A stretch of DNA of 64,000 nucleotides, taken from the NCBI RefSeq assembly GCF_001577525.1, contig NZ_CP013015.1, positions 1,136,966-1,200,965 of the forward strand. The letters run 5' to 3'. Shown here one piece after another: positions 35,544 through 44,883 of the stretch. Position 1 is the first letter of the stretch. Every line of letters begins with the position of its first letter. The stretch comes from Candidatus Desulfofervidus auxilii (lineage in GTDB: Bacteria > Desulfobacterota > Desulfofervidia > Desulfofervidales > Desulfofervidaceae). The translations under genes were made by a program, and so were the position numbers. The notes beneath the pieces were generated by a model, which saw only the letters and a list, made by a program, of their open reading frames with translations, was not told the origin of the DNA and ran no database searches.

Positions 35544-36613
35544 ATGTTCTCCTGATAAACCTTATAGGTTATTAAAGCACTAACTATCCCTACGATACCA
35601 CCTGCTACCACGTCTGTGACATAATGATACCTTCCATACACTGCTCCTAATGCGACCATAATGGATAGAGGAAAAATTATTTTAAAAAGCCAAGGCATGT
35701 ACCTTTTAACAATAAAAGAAGAAGCCATGACCATCGCCACATGAGATGAAGGGAAGGCGGCCCCTCTTAAGGCAAACTTGGCCATCATCCTGGCCTGGAT
35801 TTCAGGCAAAAAATAACCTACAAGCGGTACTGTATATTTATCTGCAAGGGTGAATCTAGGGCCTGCTACAGGGATTAAGACAAAAAGGATAAAGCAAAAA
35901 TAATAGGCTAGACTCATACCAAAAATAAGAGGGGATGCCCCCTGACGCCTGAAAAAATAAAAAATAAAGGGAGGAAAAAGAAAGATTAAATAATAAGAGA
36001 AATAGCCAAAAGACATGATTTCTGTAAGTAATGGAGTGGCAAATCGTTGAAGGTAAACTGTAGGATGGATACCAAAGATAGCCAATTCAAATTGATGAAT
36101 AAAGGGGTCAAGTAGGTAAGGAAAGACGGCATGGATATAATGACGTAATAATTCATAAAAATTGGGCACAGAAAACCAGGGATACATGATAGCAATGAAT
36201 TCCAAAATAGGGTTTGAAAACCCTTTAACTACACGGGTAATAATGATTACAAAGGCAGCATAGCCAAGATAAACTACTAAATAATTTTGCCACAAAGGAA
36301 TATTCTGCTTAAAAACAAAGGTAATTATGGCCATAAGACCAACATAAATAAAGGATACAATATGAATGGGCATAGTTTTAGTATATAAAGAAGTTCCCAT
36401 TTTCCATTTTGATATTTTCTTGTGGGTCTTATTGTAATATAACTTTTCATAAAACTCTGCGAATTCCCTGGCCTGTTTCTCATCAATGCCTAAATCTATC
36501 AACTTTGCATATATATGCAATGGGTTTAAATGATGTCGAGTCATGTCTTCAAAATTGGGGTGCCCTAACTTTCTTGCTATTTTGTCTAAAACAGGTGTAG
36601 GTATCTTTTCCAT
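35540..36613 (-). CDS. PAP2/AUR1-like membrane phosphatase or phosphotransferase
   Basis: The 357-residue protein has a soluble N-terminal helical segment of about 75 residues (LDKIARKLGHPNFEDMTRHH) followed by about eight membrane segments. PAP2 motifs are GAAFPSSHVAMV near residue 285 (SxxH) and GRYHYVTDVVAGGIVG near 330 (RxxxHxxxD). A PVAGPRF block near 250 is typical of the AUR1-like PAP2_3 group, which makes or breaks inositol-phosphate sphingolipids and related phospholipids. It likely acts on a lipid phosphate at the outer face of the inner membrane. A TTGACA-containing promoter lies in the 47-bp divergent gap to the HlyD gene. Confidence 0.8.
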   Translation of the reverse strand: MEKIPTPVLDKIARKLGHPNFEDMTRHHLNPLHIYAKLIDLGIDEKQAREFAEFYEKLYYNKTHKKISKWKMGTSLYTKTMPIHIVSFIYVGLMAIITFVFKQNIPLWQNYLVVYLGYAAFVIIITRVVKGFSNPILEFIAIMYPWFSVPNFYELLRHYIHAVFPYLLDPFIHQFELAIFGIHPTVYLQRFATPLLTEIMSFGYFSYYLIFLFPPFIFYFFRRQGASPLIFGMSLAYYFCFILFVLIPVAGPRFTLADKYTVPLVGYFLPEIQARMMAKFALRGAAFPSSHVAMVMASSFIVKRYMPWLFKIIFPLSIMVALGAVYGRYHYVTDVVAGGIVGIVSALITYKVYQENI

Positions 36614-36636
36614 GTTGTTTTCTTATCTTAAATTCA

Positions 36637-36651
36637 AAGCTTGTCAAGCTT
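36637..36651. promoter_or_regulatory. 15-bp palindrome in divergent PAP2 / HlyD intergenic gap
   Basis: AAGCTTGTCAAGCTT is a perfect inverted repeat (7-bp arms around a central T) in the middle of the 47-bp gap between two divergent genes. It contains the TTGACA -35 candidate of the leftward PAP2 gene. It could be an operator for a dimeric regulator acting on both genes. Confidence 0.4.
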
Positions 36652-36660
36652 GGGAATTTA

Positions 36661-37746
36661 TTGTTAAATAACTCAGTGAAACATAAAAAATATTTTCTTA
36701 TTGGATTTTTGTTTCTCATCATAATAGGTATTTTTTCTTATTTTTTTCTTTTTCCTTCAAAAGAAAAAGGAGTGATTTATGTCAGTGGCCGCATTGAAGG
36801 AGATGAAGTGGATGTGGGCACAAAGGTGGCAGGAAGGGTAAATGAATTAAGAGTAAAAGAAGGAGAGTTTTTAAAGAAAAACCAGGTTATTGCCATCTTA
36901 GATGCCAAGGATTTAAAGGCTAGATTAAATCAGGCCTTAGCTGCTAAGAAAAGCACAGAGGCCCAGGCCGAGGCTGTTTTAAAAGAATTAAATCATTATA
37001 AAAAACAGCTTAAAGCGTCTAAAACTAATAGGAATTATTTGGTTAAACAGGTAGAGGCTCAAATAAAGATTACCAAAGCCACATTAGAGAAAAAAGAGGC
37101 GGATTTTAAGCGATTTAAGAGATTGTGGCAAAAGAGTGTTATTGCTCAAGAAAGATTTGAGAGAGTGAAAGAGGCATATACCATAAGTCTTGCCCGATAT
37201 GAGGTAGCTCAAAAGGGCTGGCTTCAGGTAAAGGCCAAAGATGCAGAGATAGAGAGTTTAAAACAAACCATCAGAGCAAAGGAGAATGCCTATAAATCGG
37301 CACTATCACAGATAAGACAGGCAGAAGCAGTGATCAATGAAATTAAGTCTTATCTTGAGGATACCATTATTACTTCTCCCTGTAGAGGCACAGTAATTGT
37401 AAAAATAGTTGAGCCTGGTGAGGTAGTGCCTGCAGGCACTCCAATTGTTACCGTTGTTAACCTTGATGCCCTTTATCTTAAAGGTTATGTGCCTGAGACT
37501 CAAATAGGAAAGTTTAGTTTAAATACCCCGGCCTATATTGTAGTAGATGCCTTTCCTAAAAGGCGTTTTCCTGCCTATGTAGGTTATATTAGCCAGTATG
37601 CAGAGTTTACCCCTAAAGAGGTGCAAACCAAGGAAGAACGGGTAAAACAAGTCTTTGCAGTCAAGCTCTATTTAAAAGAAAATCCTCATTATTTACTTAA
37701 ACCAGGTATGCCCGCCGATGGCTACATCAAGATAAAGACCCCATGA
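36661..37746 (+). CDS. HlyD-family membrane fusion protein
   Basis: The 361-residue protein has one N-terminal membrane segment (about 10-30), a split lipoyl domain (GTKVAGRVNELRVKEGEF and, after the hairpin, TIITSPCRGTVIVKIVEPGE), a long coiled-coil hairpin at about 85-235, and a beta-barrel domain. It would link the ABC transporter encoded next to an outer-membrane channel. The start is read as TTG 36661; GTG 36676 is an alternative, and neither has a strong ribosome site. The ATPase gene overlaps its stop by 4 bp. The order HlyD / dual ATPase / two permeases matches the E. coli YbhG-F-S-R and YhiI-RbbA-YhhJ systems. Confidence 0.85.
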   Translation: MLNNSVKHKKYFLIGFLFLIIIGIFSYFFLFPSKEKGVIYVSGRIEGDEVDVGTKVAGRVNELRVKEGEFLKKNQVIAILDAKDLKARLNQALAAKKSTEAQAEAVLKELNHYKKQLKASKTNRNYLVKQVEAQIKITKATLEKKEADFKRFKRLWQKSVIAQERFERVKEAYTISLARYEVAQKGWLQVKAKDAEIESLKQTIRAKENAYKSALSQIRQAEAVINEIKSYLEDTIITSPCRGTVIVKIVEPGEVVPAGTPIVTVVNLDALYLKGYVPETQIGKFSLNTPAYIVVDAFPKRRFPAYVGYISQYAEFTPKEVQTKEERVKQVFAVKLYLKENPHYLLKPGMPADGYIKIKTP

Positions 37747-39581
37747 TTGTCCGTGTTCAGGAGTTAAAAAAACAATTTAAAAAAATAGAAGCCGTAAGAG
37801 GAGTAAGCTTTGAAGTAAAAAAAGGGGAGCTCTTTGGCCTTATAGGTCCAGATGGGGCAGGCAAGTCAACAGTGATGAAGATCATAGCTGGAGTAATGAG
37901 CTTTGATGAAGGTAAAGTAGAAGTGCTGGGAAAGGATTTTAAAAAAGAAAAAGAGGCAGAAAAGGCCAAGGCAAAGATTGCCTTTATGCCCCAGGGACTT
38001 GGTTTGAATCTTTATCCTACCCTTTCTGTGGAGGAAAATATAGCGTTTTTTGCCAGTTTACATAATTTGCCTGAAGAAGAATTAGAATATAGAAAAAAAA
38101 TACTCTTAGAAACCACTCACCTCCTTCCCTTTCAGAAAAGAGAGGCCCAAAAACTCTCTGGTGGGATGATGCAAAAGCTGGGCATTTGCTGTGCCTTAAT
38201 TCATAAACCAGAGCTTATTATCCTGGATGAGCCCACCACAGGCATAGACCCTGTTTCAAGAAGGGATTTATGGCAATTGATTATAAAATTTGTTAAAGAA
38301 GAAAAGATTGGAGCTATTATTTCTACCTCTTATATGGATGAAGCAGAGCGTTTTTCTCATCTGGCCCTAATGATGGAGGGTAAGTTTGTAGCTAAAGGAA
38401 CAGCAGAGGAATTAAAGTTTCATTGTGATATAGTGTATGAGATGCAGGAAGATATAGAAAGGGTTTATCCTCTAGTCAAAGAGAAATTCAGACATATAAG
38501 GATTAAAGGGGACACATTAAGGTTTTTGAGTGAAAAGAAAATTAAGGAAAACACGCTTCCATTTATGCCCCAAAGGGTGGAGCCTACATTGGAAGATGTG
38601 TTTTTAACTCTAGAAAAGGCAGAAAAGATGAAAATTGATATTCCTTTTAGCTTAAAAGAAAAAATACCTAAAAATGCCGTAGAAGTGAATAGATTGACTA
38701 AAAAATTTGGTGATTTTACCGCGGTAAAGGAGATTTCTTTTGAAATAAAAGGTGGAGAGGTATTCGGACTTTTAGGTCCTAATGGCGCAGGTAAGACCAC
38801 CTTAATAAAGATGCTTTGTGGATTGCTTCCGCATACAAGTGGAGATTTTTTGATAGCCGGGGAAAGGGATATTGCAAGAATAAAAGAACACATTGGTTAT
38901 ATGTCCCAGCATTTTTCTCTTTATAAGGACTTAACTGTATATGAAAATTTAGAACTCTACGGGCATATTTATAAAATGCCTGCTTCTGCACTTAAAGAAA
39001 GAATCAGATGGGCTATTGAGACCATGAAGCTCCAGGAAGTAAAAGATGAAAAGACAGCTAAGCTCCCTTTGGGAATAAAACAAAGGGTAGCACTTATGTG
39101 TTCTGTTGTCCACAATCCTGCCCTGATATTTTTAGATGAACCCACTTCTGGAGTTGACCCTATAGAAAGAGAGATGTTCTGGGAGATTATTCATATGTTG
39201 GCCAAAAAAGCAGGCGTGACTTTGCTGGTTTCTACTCATTACATGGATGAAGCCGAATATTGTGACCGGGTGTGCTTAATGGATAAAGGAGAGGCCATTG
39301 CCATAGGAAAACCACGGGAACTCAAGGAAGAAATAAAACATAAAATAGGGCATATATACCAGATAATAATGGATAATCCTTTAACTGCCCTGGATGTATT
39401 ACAAAAAAATGGCTTTTATGCCAGTTTTTATGAAAATGGCATTCGTTTGTATAGCAAAAGGTCTTTTACTTTTAATGAGTTTAATGAAATTTTCTCTCCC
39501 CAGGGATTAAAAATCTCTGACTTAAAAGAAGCCTATCCCACTATGGAGGATGTATTTGTATATTTGATTGAAGAAAAATGA
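37743..39581 (+). CDS. ABC transporter ATPase with two fused nucleotide-binding domains
   Basis: In the 612-residue protein, domain 1 (about 1-290) has Walker A GPDGAGKST near residue 34, signature LSGGMMQKLG and Walker B LIILDEPTTGID. Domain 2 (about 310-612) has Walker A GPNGAGKTT, Walker B LIFLDEPTSGVD, but a degenerate signature LPLGIKQRVAL in place of LSGGQ. The same asymmetry is seen in YbhF/RbbA relatives and suggests one full and one weak ATP site. It energises the two ABC-2 permeases that follow, each overlapping its neighbour by 4 bp. Substrate is probably a drug or other hydrophobic molecule. Confidence 0.9.
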   Translation: MIVRVQELKKQFKKIEAVRGVSFEVKKGELFGLIGPDGAGKSTVMKIIAGVMSFDEGKVEVLGKDFKKEKEAEKAKAKIAFMPQGLGLNLYPTLSVEENIAFFASLHNLPEEELEYRKKILLETTHLLPFQKREAQKLSGGMMQKLGICCALIHKPELIILDEPTTGIDPVSRRDLWQLIIKFVKEEKIGAIISTSYMDEAERFSHLALMMEGKFVAKGTAEELKFHCDIVYEMQEDIERVYPLVKEKFRHIRIKGDTLRFLSEKKIKENTLPFMPQRVEPTLEDVFLTLEKAEKMKIDIPFSLKEKIPKNAVEVNRLTKKFGDFTAVKEISFEIKGGEVFGLLGPNGAGKTTLIKMLCGLLPHTSGDFLIAGERDIARIKEHIGYMSQHFSLYKDLTVYENLELYGHIYKMPASALKERIRWAIETMKLQEVKDEKTAKLPLGIKQRVALMCSVVHNPALIFLDEPTSGVDPIEREMFWEIIHMLAKKAGVTLLVSTHYMDEAEYCDRVCLMDKGEAIAIGKPRELKEEIKHKIGHIYQIIMDNPLTALDVLQKNGFYASFYENGIRLYSKRSFTFNEFNEIFSPQGLKISDLKEAYPTMEDVFVYLIEEK

Positions 39582-40693
39582 GATTTAGACAGATAAAATC
39601 CATTTATATCAGAGAATGGAAAGAATTTTATAGGGATAAGATTTCTCGGGTAGTGGTATTTGCTATGCCCACCATTATTATGCTTATCTTTGGCTATGGT
39701 CTAGCCTTAGATATAGAAAATGTGCCTATGGCTATAGTAAATCAGGATAAAACCCCAGCTTCTAGAGAACTCTGTTATAAATTTATGGAAAATAGAGAGT
39801 ATTTTGATTTTAAAGGCTTTCTGCCTAATGTCAAAGGGCTTGAACATGGCATTTTGGCAGGTAAACTGAGGTTTGGCTTGGTCATTCCTCCTAAATTTGA
39901 ACAGAGGTTAAAAAGGGGCTTCCCCTCAGAGGTCCAGGTGCTTATTGATGGCAGTTTTCCCACCCGTGCCTCTGTTTCCAAGACCTATGCCTTAAGCATT
40001 ATCAATGGTTTTAACTTAGAACGACTGAGTAAAACAATGAAAAAATTACCTTTAGAAATAGAGACCCGTTACTGGTTTAATGAGAATTTAAAAGAGAGAA
40101 ATATTACGGTCTGTGGCCTTATTCCTATTATTTTAAGCATCAGTCCTACCATATTTGCCTCACTTCTGATAGTAAAGGAAAAGGAAAGGGGCTCTATTTA
40201 TAACATCTGGACATCTGCCATTACAAAAATTGAATTCCTTTTGGGGAAACAGGTATTTGCAGTAACTATCTCTATGGTAAATTTCTTTATTATATTTCTT
40301 CTATCCATTCTTCTTTTTCAAGTGCCATTTAAGGGGAATTTCTTTTTATTTTTATTTTGCTCCTTTATTTATATTTTGGCCTCTACTGCTCAAGGACTCC
40401 TTATCTCGTGCTTTGTAAATACTCAGGTAGTGGCCTTACTGGGCAGTTTGCTGATCAATATCATTATTGGTTTTCTTTATTCAGGATATCTGGTGCCAGT
40501 AAGCTCTATGTCTAAAGATGCCTATTTCTTTGCCCATCTTTTCCCTCCTTATTATGGATTGAGTATCACTAAGGCACTTTTTTTAAAGGCTGCTGGGTTA
40601 AAAATAATCCTTCCTCATATTTTGGCAATTTTGATATTTTATTTAACTTATTTTGGATTAGCCATTCATTTCTTTAAAAAGAGAGAGACATGA
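39578..40693 (+). CDS. ABC-2 type permease, subunit 1
   Basis: The 371-residue protein has one N-terminal membrane segment (about 22-42), a large extracytoplasmic domain to about residue 175, and five C-terminal membrane segments. This is the ABC2_membrane_3 layout. The first residues (RQIKSIYIREWKEFYRDK) form the cytoplasmic coupling helix common to the family. The IVKEKERGSIYNIWTS loop before the last segments is also characteristic. It starts on an ATGA overlap with the ATPase stop and is followed the same way by subunit 2. The two would form the heterodimeric channel. Confidence 0.88.
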   Translation: MRFRQIKSIYIREWKEFYRDKISRVVVFAMPTIIMLIFGYGLALDIENVPMAIVNQDKTPASRELCYKFMENREYFDFKGFLPNVKGLEHGILAGKLRFGLVIPPKFEQRLKRGFPSEVQVLIDGSFPTRASVSKTYALSIINGFNLERLSKTMKKLPLEIETRYWFNENLKERNITVCGLIPIILSISPTIFASLLIVKEKERGSIYNIWTSAITKIEFLLGKQVFAVTISMVNFFIIFLLSILLFQVPFKGNFFLFLFCSFIYILASTAQGLLISCFVNTQVVALLGSLLINIIIGFLYSGYLVPVSSMSKDAYFFAHLFPPYYGLSITKALFLKAAGLKIILPHILAILIFYLTYFGLAIHFFKKRET

Positions 40694-41781
40694 GATTTTT
40701 ATCCCTTTTGAAAAAAGAATTCTTGCAGTTTATTAGAAACAAAGGATTAGTTATATTGGTTATTTATTTTTTTACTCTGGATATTTATCTGGCCGGTGTA
40801 GGGATAGACCTTTCTTTAAAAAATGCCAAGTTTTTTGTGTATGATAGGGATATGAGTGTAGCCAGTCGTGAGATTGTTTCTCAATTGGTTTCTCCTTGGT
40901 TTTTATTTGAAGGCTATTTGCAAGATGATGACTTAATAGACACAGTATTGCTTAAAGACCAGGCCATGGGAGTGGTTTGCCTCCCCCATAATTTCTCAAA
41001 GCATCTTAAGAAATATAGGGCAAAGATTCAGTTGTTAATCAATGGTTCTGAGGCCCTTATGGGCTATCTCTTTTCAGGCTATGCCAGCCAAATCTTTATC
41101 AATTATGCCTTAGAAGGAATGCAAAAACAAAGACTGCCTTTGGCAGAGGCAAAAACTAGGGTATTTTTTAATCCCAATATGAATAGCCGGTATTTTATGG
41201 GCATTTCAGAGCTACTGACTGTGATGGTGATGCTGGTGTTTATTTTGCCTGCAGCGGCCCTAGTAAGAGAAAAGGAAATGGGAAATATAGAAATGCTTCT
41301 TATTTCTCCCCTTCGGCCTTTTCAGTTTATGCTGGCCAAGGTGATGGTGATGGCTGGAATCATTATTATAGGCGTGATTCTGAGTGTGTTTTTAATTATA
41401 AAACCCATACTTCATGTCCCTTTTTGTGGGAGCTTTCTATTATTTTTACTCTTTACCTTAATTTTTGTCTTCACTACCTCTGCCTTTGGTCTATTTATTG
41501 GCGCTGTTTCTAAAAATATGCTTCAAGTATCACAATTAAGTGCCATTGTCCTTATGCCCACCCTTTTTCTTTCAGGTTCTTGGACACCTATTGAGGCCAT
41601 GCCAGACTGGTTACGTCCATTAACCTATCTTTCCCCCCTTAAATATTATATAGATGCTAGCTATAGTATTATCTTAAAAGGGGTAGGACTTTCCTATCTC
41701 TGGCCAAATCTATTGGGGCTAACCTTCTTAGGCAGTGTATTGTTTATTTTGACTGGATATAAATTAAGAAGGCTATTTTAA
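40690..41781 (+). CDS. ABC-2 type permease, subunit 2
   Basis: The 363-residue paralogue of subunit 1 has the same topology: LLKKEFLQFIRNKG amphipathic start, one membrane segment, an extracytoplasmic domain of about 140 residues, LVREKEMGNIEMLLISPLRP, then five membrane segments including LPTLFLSGSW-like (LMPTLFLSGSWTPIEAMP) near the end. The segment SPLRPFQFMLAK is shared with YbhR/YhhJ permeases. It is the last gene of the operon. Its stop lies 9 bp inside the convergent RND pump gene. Confidence 0.88.
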   Translation: MRFLSLLKKEFLQFIRNKGLVILVIYFFTLDIYLAGVGIDLSLKNAKFFVYDRDMSVASREIVSQLVSPWFLFEGYLQDDDLIDTVLLKDQAMGVVCLPHNFSKHLKKYRAKIQLLINGSEALMGYLFSGYASQIFINYALEGMQKQRLPLAEAKTRVFFNPNMNSRYFMGISELLTVMVMLVFILPAAALVREKEMGNIEMLLISPLRPFQFMLAKVMVMAGIIIIGVILSVFLIIKPILHVPFCGSFLLFLLFTLIFVFTTSAFGLFIGAVSKNMLQVSQLSAIVLMPTLFLSGSWTPIEAMPDWLRPLTYLSPLKYYIDASYSIILKGVGLSYLWPNLLGLTFLGSVLFILTGYKLRRLF

Positions 41782-44700
41782 TTTACTCCCTACACCCATG
41801 CCCCTTTTTTCTCGCCATTCTTCTCCTATGGAATATAGAGTGGGCACCAGTATCAGGGTAATTAAAGTAGAGATGGAGAGTCCACCAATTACGGTGATAC
41901 CTAAGGCATTCCAGATCTCTGAGCCTACACCCCTGTCTAAGGCCAGGGGTATCATCCCAGAAATAGTGGTAATGGTAGTCATTAAAACGGGCCTTAATCT
42001 TGATCTGCCTGCCTCAGTAATGGCCTCAAATAAGGACAATCCTCTTTTTTGCAATAGATGCACATAGTCCAGAAGCACAATGGCATTATTTACCACAATA
42101 CCTACTAGCATGACGATGCCCATAAAGGTAATAATATTTAAGACTGTGCCTGTTAATAAAAATGCCCAGATAACGCCTGTAAAGGCAAAGGGGACAGAAA
42201 ACATAATAATAAATGGGTCTAAAAATCCTTCATACAAGGAGGCCATAACCATATAGGTAAGAATAATGCCTAAAATGAGAAGTTGCGTCAGGGCCTTAAA
42301 TGATTTTTTTTGCTCTTTAACATATCCACCAAATTTAATAGTAATGCCTGATGGAAGACTCAATTCTTTAAGCCTTTTCCTTATATCTCTGGTCACCTCA
42401 CCCAGTGAACGCTTATAAGTATCTGCCTCTACACTAACAATTCTTTGTCTATTCTTTCTATCTATCTCTGTCATACCCATGGTTTCTTCAATTCTTGCAA
42501 TATTTTTTAAGAGTATCATCCTCCCATCTGTAGTAAAAATGGGCACATTGGGCAGGTTTTCTAGTTTATTTTTGTCTCTCTCTGTAAGCCTCACAAAAAT
42601 ATCATAATCCTCACCAACATCCCTAAACTTTGTGGTCTTATGGCCATAAAAATAGGTTCTTACCTGTTCGGCAATCATGGCCACATTTAATCCCAAGCTA
42701 GTAGCCTTTTTCCTGTCAATCTCTACCCAGGTCTCAGGCCTTTTGGGCTTAAAAGAAAGGCTGACATCCACTGCCCCTGGTGTTTCTTCAGTAATTTTCT
42801 TTATTTTATTAGCTACCTTAAGCACCTGTCCTAGATCCCTTCCTAACACCTCAATCACCAGTGGCTTTGTGCCTCCCATTAAAATAGACATCAGTGGATT
42901 GGTGGAAATCACCTTTATACGACTTACACCTGGAATCTGTTTTGTATGCTGCCTTAAAATATTGGCAATCTCTTTGGCCGAACGCTCTCTTTTGTCTTTA
43001 TCTACTAGTTTTAAACCCACCTCCCCACAATTACTGCCCTCTTCAAAGCCCAGCGCCTCACCATATCCCTTTTCTGTCTGCCCAGCAAATCCATAGCTAT
43101 GACGAAATTCCTCTGGTCTTACTTCCTTGGCAATCCATTTATTTATTTGTTCTATTATGCTGGCAGTTTCTTCAAGCCTTGTGCCTTCAGCCAGGCGAAG
43201 GCTGATGCTGACAAACCCTGCATCTGGCTCAGGCATGAATTCAGTGCCAATGATTTTGGTCATAAATAAAGTAGGGATAAAGATTAAAAGGGCAATAAAA
43301 ATGACCGTCTTTCTATGATGAAGCGCCCAAGTAATTAATCTTTTATATCTTTCATCCAGCCAATCAAGGGCAGCCTTCATTTTAAGTGTGAAAAGATTTT
43401 TAGCCTTTGGCCCCTGTTTTAAAATCTTAGAAGAAAGCATGGGGGTAAAGGTCAGGGCGGTAAAAAGAGAAGCTAGTAAAGTAGCGGTGATAACAAATCC
43501 CAATTGCTTAAACACAATCCCCGTAATACCTGTAACAAACATTAAAGGCACAAATACAACAATGGTGGTTAAAGTAGAGGCAGAAATGGCCATGCCCATT
43601 TCTGAAGTGCCATAAATAGAGGCAATATGAGGATAACTGCCTCTTTCCATGTGTCTAGTAATATTTTCAATGACTACAATGGCATTATCCACTACCATGC
43701 CTGTGGCAATGGTCACAGACATAAGGGAAATAACATTGATGGTGTAGCCACCTAAGTAAAGCAAAAGGAAAGAAATGATTAAGGAGCAAGGAATGGTCAA
43801 GGCCACAATAATGCCACTTTTTATATTTAACAAAAAGGCAAATACCACCAGAATCACTAAAAAAATGGCCTGTAAAAGAGTGGTCTTTAATTCATTTAAG
43901 GCAGTGCGAATATATTCTGAATTGTCTTCTACAATACTAACCTTTACATCACTTGGCAATATATTTTTGATTTCTTTTAGCTTTTTCTTTACCCTGTCAG
44001 CTACCTCTACGGTGTTTTTTCCAGTTTGTTTCTGTAACATCATCACAATAGCTGGCTTTGCATCACCCCATCCCATCATAATATGTTCTTTAAAGGCATC
44101 TTCCACATGGGCTACATCCTTTAGATAAACAGGTTTACCCTGATAATAGCCTACAATGGTGTTTCTCATCTCTTGCACATTTTTGTATTTTCCAGGAATT
44201 CTTATAAAATAGGCCCTTTTGCCCTGTTTTATTGTCCCACAGGGAATATCCAGATTTTCTGCCTTTAAAACCTGTTTCACCTGGGAAGGGGAAAGATGAT
44301 ATCCCTTGAGCCTTGCCAGGTCAAAATAGACATTTATCTGCCTTTTCTCCCCGCCATAAAATACAATGGCTCCTACTCCTGGCACCCGTCTTAATTCATC
44401 CCCTATTATCTTGTCTGCAATATGATAAAGGCGTGGCCAGGATTGAGGGCCAGTAATGGTCATAAAAAGAATTGGGGCAGTAGCACTGCTAAATTTGAAT
44501 AATACCGGTTTTTCAATATCCTCAGGCAGGTCTCTTTTGGCCAACTCTATCTTATCCCGAATGTCATTGCTGGCGGTATCTAAATCTGTGCCCCATTCAA
44601 ACTTACATTGAATTAAAGAAAGGTTGTCAATAGACTTGGAGGTAAGTTCATCTAAGTTATTCACTGTAACCAACTGGTCTTCCAGATATTTAGTTACATT

Positions 44701-44883
44701 TTTTTCTACATCCACGGCACTTGCCCCTGGCCAATAGGTAAGCACACTGACTACAGGGGGTTCAATTTCAGGAAAAAGGTCAATCTTCAATTTAAAGATG
44801 GCCACAGCACTCATAAGGATTAAGGCAGAAAACAGCATAAGGGTGGCTACCGGTCTTTTTACGCCAAATTCTGGTAGCTTCAT
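41773..44883 (-). CDS. RND efflux pump, AcrB/HAE family
   Basis: The 1036-residue inner-membrane pump has 12 expected membrane segments in two halves, each with a large periplasmic loop. Recognisable blocks are RPVATLMLFSALILMS at the start, DLFPEIEPPVVSVLTYWPGA near residue 36, GTEFMPEPDAGFVSI after segment 7, and TYMVMASLYEGFLDPFIIMF in segment 9/10 (noted as position only). Segment 4 reads GMVVDNAIVVIENI; AcrB has two adjacent Asp here, so only one is kept, as in many other RND proteins. It overlaps the adaptor gene by 4 bp. Substrate range cannot be read from sequence. Confidence 0.92.
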   Translation of the reverse strand: MKLPEFGVKRPVATLMLFSALILMSAVAIFKLKIDLFPEIEPPVVSVLTYWPGASAVDVEKNVTKYLEDQLVTVNNLDELTSKSIDNLSLIQCKFEWGTDLDTASNDIRDKIELAKRDLPEDIEKPVLFKFSSATAPILFMTITGPQSWPRLYHIADKIIGDELRRVPGVGAIVFYGGEKRQINVYFDLARLKGYHLSPSQVKQVLKAENLDIPCGTIKQGKRAYFIRIPGKYKNVQEMRNTIVGYYQGKPVYLKDVAHVEDAFKEHIMMGWGDAKPAIVMMLQKQTGKNTVEVADRVKKKLKEIKNILPSDVKVSIVEDNSEYIRTALNELKTTLLQAIFLVILVVFAFLLNIKSGIIVALTIPCSLIISFLLLYLGGYTINVISLMSVTIATGMVVDNAIVVIENITRHMERGSYPHIASIYGTSEMGMAISASTLTTIVVFVPLMFVTGITGIVFKQLGFVITATLLASLFTALTFTPMLSSKILKQGPKAKNLFTLKMKAALDWLDERYKRLITWALHHRKTVIFIALLIFIPTLFMTKIIGTEFMPEPDAGFVSISLRLAEGTRLEETASIIEQINKWIAKEVRPEEFRHSYGFAGQTEKGYGEALGFEEGSNCGEVGLKLVDKDKRERSAKEIANILRQHTKQIPGVSRIKVISTNPLMSILMGGTKPLVIEVLGRDLGQVLKVANKIKKITEETPGAVDVSLSFKPKRPETWVEIDRKKATSLGLNVAMIAEQVRTYFYGHKTTKFRDVGEDYDIFVRLTERDKNKLENLPNVPIFTTDGRMILLKNIARIEETMGMTEIDRKNRQRIVSVEADTYKRSLGEVTRDIRKRLKELSLPSGITIKFGGYVKEQKKSFKALTQLLILGIILTYMVMASLYEGFLDPFIIMFSVPFAFTGVIWAFLLTGTVLNIITFMGIVMLVGIVVNNAIVLLDYVHLLQKRGLSLFEAITEAGRSRLRPVLMTTITTISGMIPLALDRGVGSEIWNALGITVIGGLSISTLITLILVPTLYSIGEEWREKRGMGVGSKLK

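Noticed and set aside
38465-38893. 142-residue frame on - inside the dual ATPase gene
   Set aside because: Antisense shadow; the + strand encodes complete Walker motifs over the same bases.
42677-43205. Frames of 139 and 103 residues on + inside the RND pump
   Set aside because: Antisense shadows of a well-supported pump gene, with no homology or ribosome site.
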